NCBI GenBank assembly: GCA_029061255.1
Contig: JAIDSL010000117.1
Location: forward strand, 1 to 59,807
Source of the DNA: Muribaculaceae bacterium
GTDB lineage: Bacteria > Bacteroidota > Bacteroidia > Bacteroidales > Muribaculaceae
Direction: 5' to 3'
Length of the DNA stretch: 59,807 nt
This document shows, piece by piece, positions 42,661-49,314 of this stretch (its first letter is position 1; each line of letters opens with the position of its first letter). The translations under genes and the position numbers were made by a program. Below the pieces are notes generated by a model that had not been told where the DNA came from, ran no database searches, and was given only the letters and a program-made list of their open reading frames with translations.

Positions 42661-44637
42661 TTATCTTTTGGGGGTGATGATGGCCATCCATCCTCCCGCG
42701 GGCGCCATGTCGGCTGTCACCGTGGTGGAGGCGTTGACTGAGGAAGAGGCATGTCTGTGGTCAGTCGCATCTATATTGGTATTCATGCCGTCGGCCACGT
42801 ATGTCATAGTGTAGTTGCCATCACCGAGGAATGACAGGGGAATCTGCACAACGCGTGGGTTGCGGTTGGTCATAGCCCCGACATACCATGTGTCGCCTTT
42901 ACGTCGTGCGGTCACGATGTATTCGCCCACTTTCCCATCAAGGGTCATGGACTCGTCAAACACCGTGGGCACGAGAGAGATCATCTTTGTGCATTCAGGA
43001 TTGGCACGGTAGCGCGTCGGGCTGTCGGCGAGCATTTGTAGCGGAGCGTCATACACGACATACATGGCGAGTTGGTGGGCGCGTGTGCTTTCCGACATCG
43101 GGTTGTCATTGTTGGCACGATGCTCGGCAGTGTTGACGTTGGTCATGGCCCCCGGGGTGTAATCCATCGGTCCGGTTATTGTGCGGATAAAAGGCACTGT
43201 GACGGCGTAGCGCGGCGGGTCATTCTCTATGCTGCTCCATCTATAGTTCTCGAGACCCTTCACTCCCTCAAAGTTAAGGATATTTGGGTAAATGGTCTGC
43301 AGTCCGTTTGCCTTCATGCCGTGGTAGTCTACAATCATATGATTCTCTGCAGCAGCTTTTGCAAACCGCTCCATGTCGCGCATCATATTCTGGTCGTCGG
43401 CATCAAAGAAGTCGATCTTGAAACCTGCCACTCCCATGTCAGCATAGTGTTTCATTGCTTCATCAAGCTCTTTATGCACATTCTTCCATGAGGCCCACAA
43501 TATCACGCCTACACCCTGATCCTTGCCGTAGGCCACTAAGGCGGGGATATCTATTTCCCCTACTGCAGTTAGTATGGAGTTGGGGTCGCTCCAACCTTCG
43601 TCAACAATTATGTATTCGATGCCGTATTCTTTGGCAAAGTCGATAAAATGCTTGTAAGTCTCGGTGTTTCGTCCCACCTTGAAATCAACACCTGTTATAT
43701 GTAGATTATTCCACCAGTCCCATGCTACTTGCCCCGGCTTGATCCATGATGTGTCGGCGATGCGTGATGGCTGTCCGAGTCGTACGGCCATATCTGTATC
43801 GGCAAGGGAAGCATCATTCCGGCTAATGACAATGGCGCGCCACGGATATTCAAAGTTGCCGGGCAAGTCGCGCGCGATGTATCCGACTCTCTCAGTCGGG
43901 ATGAAGTTCAGGTAATTGTAGCCACCCATCTCCCCTTTTAGGGGAACGGGGGCAAATTCGGCAATGAGTGCTCCTGCCTTATTGGGGTTGCGCTTTAAAA
44001 ACATTCCCGGATAGTCGATACCTCCAAAGTCACTTATGGCGACCTTCACGTTGCCGGCATCGACAAGCAGCGGGGTGATGGCAAGAGAGTCGGTATACAT
44101 CTCCCCGATATTCGAACGGTCATAGAAGCTCTCAAACGAGTATGTGTATCGTTCTCCTGAGCGGTTGTCGTTGACGTATGGTATGTAGGCAGGATAGTCA
44201 TTGGGAAAATTGAACTCGACACGTTCGTCGGTTACTGTGACGGGTTTCTTGCCTGATGTTATGAATCGGTAGGCAGCTCCGTCATCGTAGGCACGCACTT
44301 CAAGGCTGTATCCACCCATGTCGAGAGTGAGCTGATTATATTGGTCTTGTACCTTGGCTCGTTTGTAGACTGCAGGAGTGATAATGCGGTCGACGCTCTT
44401 GATTGAAGATTTCTTTACTTTTGGTTTTATGCCGGGAGATATGCCCTTCTGCATGGTCATAGACATAGCTGAAGGCGCGAGCACCTCCTTGCCATCTACA
44501 TCCACTTTCCATGATATGATGCTGTCGACATTTACAGTCGCTACGACAGCTTTGTCAGGCGATGCGACAGTGTAAGATCCGGCATGCGCCGTGGTAGATA
44601 AGGTAAGGAGTGAGGCGATCAGTATCAGTTTTTTCAT
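42661..44637 (-). CDS. GH97 alpha-glycosidase
   Basis: A 658-residue exported enzyme with signal peptide (LILIASLLTLSTTAHAG). The N-terminal super-sandwich domain (about 20-290) is followed by the catalytic barrel with TSWIKPGQVAWDWWNNLHIT, YIIVDEGWSDPNSILTAVGE, GVAGFKIDFFDADDQNMMRD, NHMIVDYHGMKANGLQTIYP and NILNFEGVKGLENYRWSS. The Asp in KIDFFD resembles the nucleophile of retaining GH97 alpha-galactosidases rather than the inverting SusB type, but I would not be firm on this. It ends 140 bp from the uxaB start, on the same strand. It may handle galactose-bearing oligosaccharides but need not be part of the pectin locus. Confidence 0.9.
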   Translation of the reverse strand: MKKLILIASLLTLSTTAHAGSYTVASPDKAVVATVNVDSIISWKVDVDGKEVLAPSAMSMTMQKGISPGIKPKVKKSSIKSVDRIITPAVYKRAKVQDQYNQLTLDMGGYSLEVRAYDDGAAYRFITSGKKPVTVTDERVEFNFPNDYPAYIPYVNDNRSGERYTYSFESFYDRSNIGEMYTDSLAITPLLVDAGNVKVAISDFGGIDYPGMFLKRNPNKAGALIAEFAPVPLKGEMGGYNYLNFIPTERVGYIARDLPGNFEYPWRAIVISRNDASLADTDMAVRLGQPSRIADTSWIKPGQVAWDWWNNLHITGVDFKVGRNTETYKHFIDFAKEYGIEYIIVDEGWSDPNSILTAVGEIDIPALVAYGKDQGVGVILWASWKNVHKELDEAMKHYADMGVAGFKIDFFDADDQNMMRDMERFAKAAAENHMIVDYHGMKANGLQTIYPNILNFEGVKGLENYRWSSIENDPPRYAVTVPFIRTITGPMDYTPGAMTNVNTAEHRANNDNPMSESTRAHQLAMYVVYDAPLQMLADSPTRYRANPECTKMISLVPTVFDESMTLDGKVGEYIVTARRKGDTWYVGAMTNRNPRVVQIPLSFLGDGNYTMTYVADGMNTNIDATDHRHASSSVNASTTVTADMAPAGGWMAIITPKR

Positions 44638-44990
44638 GTTTCTGCTGTATTGTTTTGGGTATTGGTTGGCGCAAGTTAATATATTTTGTGAGAAGGTGCA
44701 AGTTTTTGTTTGGGAAATTTAGGAAATATGTTTTAGAACATATGATTCGATGATTTTTTGGAAGAGGATTGATGGGGGATGATTGTCTTATATAGGATTG
44801 ACGCGCGGGGACGCGCACGGAGTGCGCTTGCTACTTAGTTTGACTTGGTGGGAGGTTGGGAGGTATTTCTTCCATAAGTTTGACTTTTGGGGAGATGAAA
44901 AAAAGGCTTGCAGCCGGTGTCGGGAGGACAGCGGAGTGCAAGCTTTTGGGTATGTAGGGATGTGGTATTGTTCATAACATAATAATGGAA

Positions 44991-45008
44991 GCAGGCCGGA
45001 AGGCCTGC
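44991..45008. repeat. Short hairpin GCAGGCC-GGAA-GGCCTGC
   Basis: A 7-bp perfect stem with a GGAA loop, followed by TTTCCATGG. The same stem core and the same TTTCCATGG tail are found at 45239-45289 with a 28-bp loop instead. Confidence 0.7.
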
Positions 45009-45016
45009 TTTCCATG

Positions 45017-45168
45017 GAGGGTGTTGCAAAATGGGCCAATATTCTGATGTAGGGACGCACGGCTCGTGCGTCCTCTATGCAAATAGATTGGTAATCAACA
45101 ATATAAAAACGGACGCACGAGCCGTGCGTCCCTACAAGATGCGGAGAATATAGTTCTGCAACACCCTC
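45017..45168. mobile_element. REPIN/MITE-like 152-bp inverted-repeat element, copy B
   Basis: Same structure and length as copy A at 3885-4036 but in the opposite orientation, with about two base differences by hand comparison. Terminal repeats are GAGGGTGTTGCA and TGCAACACCCTC; the inner hairpins are built on GGACGCACG arms. High identity between copies 41 kb apart suggests recent spread or gene conversion. Confidence 0.8.
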
Positions 45169-45238
45169 TTACTACTTAGTTTGACTCGTGGGAAGGTTGG
45201 GAAGCTTCTCTTCATTATTGGGTGTGGGAAAAATGGGT

Positions 45239-45280
45239 GCAGGCTGGACTTGCTTTAGCTTGGGCGAAGCCAAAGCCTGC
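45239..45280. repeat. Hairpin with 28-bp loop module shared with 25441-25469
   Basis: Arms GCAGGCT (45239-45245) and AGCCTGC (45274-45280). The loop begins GGACTTGCTTTAGC and is identical over 29 bp to 25441-25469. It ends 10 bp before the stop codon of the barrel protein gene and could also serve as its hairpin terminator. Confidence 0.7.
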
Positions 45281-45289
45281 TTTCCATGG

Positions 45290-46327
45290 TTAGATGGAGA
45301 AGGAGAGGATGACGCGCTGGTAGAAGTTGAAGTGGGAGGGGGCTATGTTGAAGTCGAGGGAGGCTTTCAGCGACATGAATTTGCGTCTGAGGAAAATGAT
45401 TGAGGCAGAGGTGCGGTTGTAGAGGGAGGCTGCGTAGTAGGGCTCTCCTTGGTCCAGGATATAGTTGTATCTGCCATAAATTGGATATAGCTTTCCTCCT
45501 GCATAAAAGGTGTTTTTCAATTCCAAGAATTTCCATGCTATGTCAAAGTCTGCCCATAAGCCTACAGGAGTTCTCCACTCGCGATCCCCACGGTCGCGAG
45601 TCAGATCTCCTAATATGCCGACCCGTAGCGAGCAGGAGTCGAGTGGAGTGCCGGTTGCCATTTTAGCTATGTCAATTCCTACATATGGATTATAAAGCAA
45701 ATTATCTATGACGTGTTGGTCCGGATTTCCAGACTTGTCGAGAGCAAGATGATTCATCATTGCAAGTCCACCCCACAGGAATTTTCCTCCGGCATGATAT
45801 CGCTCGCCACTTGCTATGATATTGAAAGCTTCCCGTTGGGTCTCTGTCTGCATTCCCCTCCAGTCGAGGAAAGCTTGAAAATAGCCTTTGTCGTTGCGGT
45901 AGCCTATCATCGCTCCGCGAATATTTCGCTGACTATATTTTACGGAGTCGTTCCAAATATAGTTAGGCATTTCTGCATAAAGCTGGTCTCTGCCAAACAT
46001 GCCCATGGCAAAGCGCAGTCCTTTTGACTGGTAGCGGTAATAGACTGTAGGCGACAGCCGATGTCCTTCCCATTCGCAACCGATAGGTTGCGTCCAGACA
46101 ACGCCTGCCGCTATCCGATGTCGGTCGTCATAAAGGCTGATGCCAATTTCCGGAGCAAGTTGTGTCTGGAAGAATGTCTTAGCCGCTGCATGCTGTGTAT
46201 CACCTTCGCGATTGTCAAAGACAGCCGACATGTCTACACTCCAATAAAGATCCGGCCTTTGGGCATAAAGACCGGATACGCTGATGAGTGCAAATACTGC
46301 ACCTATGAAAATATTCTTGAGATTCAT
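45290..46327 (-). CDS. Putative outer-membrane beta-barrel protein of unknown function
   Basis: A 345-residue protein with signal peptide (AVFALISVSGLYAQ). The mature part alternates aromatic and polar residues in short strands (LSPTVYYRYQSKGLRFAMGM, YFQAFLDWRGMQTETQ, KASLDFNIAPSHFNFYQRVI), contains many W, Y, R and G, and ends in hydrophobic strands, which together suggest a beta-barrel. I do not recognise the family. It starts 1 bp after the stop of the PAP2 phosphatase gene, so the two are almost certainly cotranscribed and may act on the same lipid or surface molecule. Confidence 0.6.
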   Translation of the reverse strand: MNLKNIFIGAVFALISVSGLYAQRPDLYWSVDMSAVFDNREGDTQHAAAKTFFQTQLAPEIGISLYDDRHRIAAGVVWTQPIGCEWEGHRLSPTVYYRYQSKGLRFAMGMFGRDQLYAEMPNYIWNDSVKYSQRNIRGAMIGYRNDKGYFQAFLDWRGMQTETQREAFNIIASGERYHAGGKFLWGGLAMMNHLALDKSGNPDQHVIDNLLYNPYVGIDIAKMATGTPLDSCSLRVGILGDLTRDRGDREWRTPVGLWADFDIAWKFLELKNTFYAGGKLYPIYGRYNYILDQGEPYYAASLYNRTSASIIFLRRKFMSLKASLDFNIAPSHFNFYQRVILSFSI

Positions 46328-46328
46328 A

Positions 46329-46931
46329 TCAAAGAACGTCTGGCTTACGGATTGCCATATACATACGCGGAAGAGCTGTGTAGGTCCGGCTAACGATTAC
46401 CAATGCCAAATAGCCGAATACGCTGCCGAAAGCTGCCCCACACAAGATATCAGTGGGATAGTGTACGCCACAATAGAGTCGGGAAATGCTCACCACTATA
46501 GCCCATATGAAAATCATGGCTGTGAATTTTCTTGATCTCATGACGCACGAAAGGAGAGTGGCGAGTGCAAAGGTGTTTGCTGCATGGCAAGAGGGCCAAC
46601 TATATCCTCCGGGTTGGATTCCATTGACGAGAGAGATGGCACTGAAAATAGGATTTTCCGGATTGCAGGGACGCAGACGACCTATATATGGACGAATTAC
46701 GCTTGCACAAATTTGGTCGGTCATAACAATAGCAAGCACTACTGCAACCAGCGTCAGGGCAGCATATTTAGGTCCTAATTTCTTAAACAATAAGTCGATC
46801 AAGATAAGATAGAAAGGTATCCATATCCATTTCCCGGTGATCAATGCCATAGCATAATCCATAAAAGGGGTATGGTTGCCATTGAAAAACAACAATATTT
46901 GTTCGTCGAGTGATGTTAGTGTTTCAATCAT
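46329..46931 (-). CDS. PAP2 family membrane phosphatase
   Basis: A 200-residue inner-membrane protein with about five helices and the three acid-phosphatase motifs: IRPYIGRLRP (R-P block), YSWPSCHAANTFALATLL (P-S-x-H block, with Cys in place of the usual Gly) and SRLYCGVHYPTDILCG (S-R-x5-H-x3-D). It would remove phosphate from a lipid such as undecaprenyl pyrophosphate, phosphatidylglycerophosphate or lipid A; the sequence does not tell which. It precedes a putative outer-membrane barrel gene by 1 bp. A good promoter lies 43-74 bp upstream. Confidence 0.88.
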   Translation of the reverse strand: MIETLTSLDEQILLFFNGNHTPFMDYAMALITGKWIWIPFYLILIDLLFKKLGPKYAALTLVAVVLAIVMTDQICASVIRPYIGRLRPCNPENPIFSAISLVNGIQPGGYSWPSCHAANTFALATLLSCVMRSRKFTAMIFIWAIVVSISRLYCGVHYPTDILCGAAFGSVFGYLALVIVSRTYTALPRMYMAIRKPDVL

Positions 46932-46973
46932 TTTGAAAATTTGTTCTAAAAATCTTTATTAGTAAGTTTCTCG

Positions 46974-47005
46974 CAAATTTAGTTCAATTTCTCCTAATTT
47001 CCAAA
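46974..47005 (-). promoter_or_regulatory. Promoter for the PAP2-barrel pair
   Basis: On the minus strand TTTG (plus 47002-47005), 20 bp, TAAATTTG (plus 46974-46981). Confidence 0.65.
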
Positions 47006-47062
47006 GCTTTTCCTTATTTTTTACCGTTTTTTAGTAAGATTTTACTTTCTGATACAAAAACA

Positions 47063-47086
47063 GGCTTGATTCTTACGAATCAAGCC
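47063..47086 (-). terminator. Terminator of the PurF-like gene
   Basis: A 10-bp stem (GGCTTGATTC and GAATCAAGCC) with a 4-nt loop, followed on the minus strand by TGTTTTTGT. It lies 33 bp past the stop codon. Confidence 0.88.
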
Positions 47087-47104
47087 ACGTTTTATATTCA
47101 TCTT

Positions 47105-47120
47105 CTTAAGACTTAAGACT
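47105..47120. repeat. Heptamer repeat CTTAAGA x2
   Basis: Two adjacent CTTAAGA-type units at the end of the PurF-like gene, related to the TCTTAAG array at 29494-29521. Confidence 0.5.
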
Positions 47121-48531
47121 AAAAATGGGATGTGCCGTCGAAGCAATGGGTGCAGATTTGGTCTTTCGGCAATCCGATAGCTTCTATGAGGTTTTCCAGT
47201 GTATTGAATTTGAGTGAGGTCAAGTCGTAGCGCTCACGCATCTTTTCTACCATCTTGCAGTAGCGGCAACTGCCGGTCTTGGCATATTCCTCAAGATGCG
47301 CGTTGGGGTCTCCTTCGAGCTCCTCAATGATACGGCGTGTGAGCAGTTCCATCTCAGATTTGGATGATGTAAAGTTCAGGTAGCGACATCCGTAGATGAG
47401 AGGGGGACATGCGATGCGCATATGCACTTCCTTTGCTCCACAGTCGAACAGAACATTTACATTATCATTGAGCTGTGTGCCGCGCACAATGGAGTCGTCG
47501 CAGAATAGGGCTCTCTTGCCTTTAAGCATGGCTTCGTTTGGCACGAGTTTCATTTTTGCTATGAAGCTACGCATAGACTGGTCAGACGGAGTGAAGCTGC
47601 GGGGCCAAGTGGGAGTGTATTTAGAGATACAACGCTGGTAGGGGGTGCCGTGTCCGGCTGCATAACCCAATGCCATGCCTACTCCGGAATCAGGGATACC
47701 TGCGACACAGTCAATTTCGGTTTCTTGATCCTGCTGACCGAGGGCATAGCCTGATTTGAATCTTACTTCTTCTACATTGCGTCCTTCGTAGGTGGAAGTA
47801 GGGAATCCATAGTAGACCCACATAAAGGCACAAATCTGCATTTCCTTGTTGGGCTGGCGGAGCTGGCGTATGCCTTCCGGTTTTAATTCCACTATCTCGC
47901 CCGGTCCTACATCACGAAGCAGTTTGTAGTCAAGGTTGGGGAAGGAGGTAGACTCGCTGCTGACAGCGTAGCCATCTTCTTTTTCGCCGATTACGATTGA
48001 TGTGCGTCCGAGTTTGTCGCGTCCTACAATCACTGAGTCTTCCGTAAGGATGAGCATTGAGCATGATCCTTTCACCTTGTTGTAGACATTCTCGATGCCT
48101 TCCACGAATGTCTTGCCCTGATTGATAAGCAGAGCAATGAGTTCTGTAGGATTGGTGACTCCGGAACTAAGTTCTGCAAAGTGTGCTCCGCTGTCGAGGA
48201 GCTCTTTCTCGAGCTCTTCCATGTTGTCGATCTTGGCTACAGTCACAATGGCGTAGCGTCCGAGATGCGAATTGATGGTGATTGGTTGCGGATCAGTATC
48301 GCTGATGACTCCAATGCCAAGGTTGCCCTTGTATTTGTGCAATTCTGATTCAAATTTGGTCCGGAAATACGAGCTTTCCAAAGAGTGGATTGATCTGCAG
48401 AATCGTTTCTCTTCCGGATCATAGGTCACCATGCCGCCGCGGCGTGTACCGAGATGCGAGTTATAGTCGACACCGTAAAAAATGTCGTTGACACACTTGC
48501 GTTTTAACGCCGCGCCAAAAAAACCTCCCAT
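47119..48531 (-). CDS. PurF-like amidophosphoribosyltransferase lacking the N-terminal Cys nucleophile
   Basis: A 470-residue protein with the PurF layout: an Ntn-type glutaminase-like domain (FYGVDYNSHLGTRRGGMVTY, LGRYAIVTVAKIDN, VGRDKLGRTSIVIG) and a phosphoribosyltransferase domain with the PRPP motif KRALFCDDSIVRGTQL. Cysteines in GSCRYCKMVEKM and QICTHCFDG could hold an iron-sulfur cluster, as in B. subtilis PurF. PurF normally begins Met-Cys, with Cys as glutaminase nucleophile; this one begins Met-Gly-Gly, so glutamine should not be used in the usual way. I recall similar sequences in other Bacteroidetes, so this is likely a conserved paralogue and not a defect. It could use ammonia, regulate, or act on another substrate. 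It stands alone with its own terminator. Confidence 0.85.
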   Translation of the reverse strand: MGGFFGAALKRKCVNDIFYGVDYNSHLGTRRGGMVTYDPEEKRFCRSIHSLESSYFRTKFESELHKYKGNLGIGVISDTDPQPITINSHLGRYAIVTVAKIDNMEELEKELLDSGAHFAELSSGVTNPTELIALLINQGKTFVEGIENVYNKVKGSCSMLILTEDSVIVGRDKLGRTSIVIGEKEDGYAVSSESTSFPNLDYKLLRDVGPGEIVELKPEGIRQLRQPNKEMQICAFMWVYYGFPTSTYEGRNVEEVRFKSGYALGQQDQETEIDCVAGIPDSGVGMALGYAAGHGTPYQRCISKYTPTWPRSFTPSDQSMRSFIAKMKLVPNEAMLKGKRALFCDDSIVRGTQLNDNVNVLFDCGAKEVHMRIACPPLIYGCRYLNFTSSKSEMELLTRRIIEELEGDPNAHLEEYAKTGSCRYCKMVEKMRERYDLTSLKFNTLENLIEAIGLPKDQICTHCFDGTSHF

Positions 48532-48614
48532 AAGATTGTAAAGTTTAGCTTATTACCTGTATTTTGTGGATTCTATCAGTGAAAGCCAAGGCCATCTCCT
48601 CAGGAATCACGATG

Positions 48615-48622
48615 CAAAATTA
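48615..48622 (-). promoter_or_regulatory. Possible -7 element for the PurF-like gene
   Basis: TAATTTTG on the minus strand, about 85 bp before the ATG. No good -33 box was found at the right distance. Confidence 0.4.
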
Positions 48623-48720
48623 ATAAAAAGTCGGGAAAAATCTTATGTTGGCGCTAAAATTTTTTCATGAATTGATGATGAAGAAGAGTTATGTCCCCAA
48701 TTCCGAGGTGCACTATATGG

Positions 48721-49149
48721 CTACTGTGTTGCCCTGCATATGGAAATGATGTTCCAGTTTGTGACATTTCCTTTTATTCCGTCTATTTGGACGTATCCTG
48801 ATTTGTTTTTATTGTATGATTCCACTGGAACGAATGAAATCTTTATGGTTTTGTCGTCAATCTTAGTGACAGAGTAACCTAATTCAGGATATTCCGGTGA
48901 ACCGGTGAAAGAATTTTCGACGATATCCAGCTGACCGTAATTTTTACACTTCAGTGTAATCGATCCCTCATAGTCAGGGACAGCGACAATATTTATCCGG
49001 TAATCAAAATCGTGAGAATATCCGGCAGATACAGCCGAACTGTCATAGTCGGAAAACTCCCATATCATACGAGGTATCGTGTCTTCACTGCACGACGAAA
49101 AGGCGAGCAGAGCAGACAGAATGGCTGAGAAAATAAGCGTTCTTTTCAT
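48721..49149 (-). CDS. Small lipoprotein of unknown function
   Basis: A 142-residue protein with a lipoprotein signal (LSALLAFSSCSED, lipid attachment at Cys20). The mature part is beta-strand rich (DFDYRINIVAVPDYEGSITL, KTIKISFVPVESYNKN) and could be a small Ig-like or beta-sandwich domain. I do not recognise a family. It stands alone, divergent from the GH10 xylanase gene with 165 bp between the start codons. Confidence 0.65.
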   Translation of the reverse strand: MKRTLIFSAILSALLAFSSCSEDTIPRMIWEFSDYDSSAVSAGYSHDFDYRINIVAVPDYEGSITLKCKNYGQLDIVENSFTGSPEYPELGYSVTKIDDKTIKISFVPVESYNKNKSGYVQIDGIKGNVTNWNIISICRATQ

Positions 49150-49277
49150 GTTACTCTATTTATATATTGTTCTAAGTCTTACACCTCAAAGACGCACAAT
49201 TATCAAATAAGTCCTATTCGTAAATGGTAAATTTTATCTTTTTTTATGAAACATATGGTGAATTTCGAAAATATTTA

Positions 49278-49285
49278 TAACTTTG
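49278..49285 (+). promoter_or_regulatory. -7 element for the GH10 xylanase gene
   Basis: TAACTTTG lies 30 bp before the ATG at 49315. The -33 region is weak, so an activator could be needed. Its place rules out a start codon further upstream at 49246. Confidence 0.5.
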
Positions 49286-49314
49286 CAGAAGCAAAAGATT
49301 TTAACTCAACCATC

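Larger units (their letters stand above)
44831..45213. repeat. Imperfect direct repeats flanking the REPIN-like element
   Basis: CTACTTAGTTTGACT occurs at 44831-44845 and 45172-45186; each is followed by a related G-rich then T-rich stretch (GGGAGGTTGGGAGG versus GGGAAGGTTGGGAAG) to make about 42 bp of similarity. The second copy begins 3 bp after the REPIN-like element ends. Confidence 0.6.
44638..45289. other. Gene-free region of 650 bp with hairpins and repeats
   Basis: No convincing coding sequence lies here. It contains a REPIN-like element (45017-45168), a hairpin at 44991-45008, another with a 28-bp loop at 45239-45280, and a 42-bp imperfect direct repeat (44831-44873 and 45172-45213). 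A degenerate GC-rich patch (44801-44830, with GCGCAC GGA GTGCGC) resembles a worn REP hairpin. The region separates the GH97 gene start from the end of the barrel protein gene, both on the minus strand. Confidence 0.75.

Noticed and set aside
44783-45060. Short reading frames in the gene-free patch
   Set aside because: They cross hairpins and repeats, have no recognisable motif and odd composition.
49246-49314. Upstream in-frame start for the GH10 xylanase
   Set aside because: It would place a non-secretory extension before a good signal peptide and overlaps the -7 element at 49278-49285.
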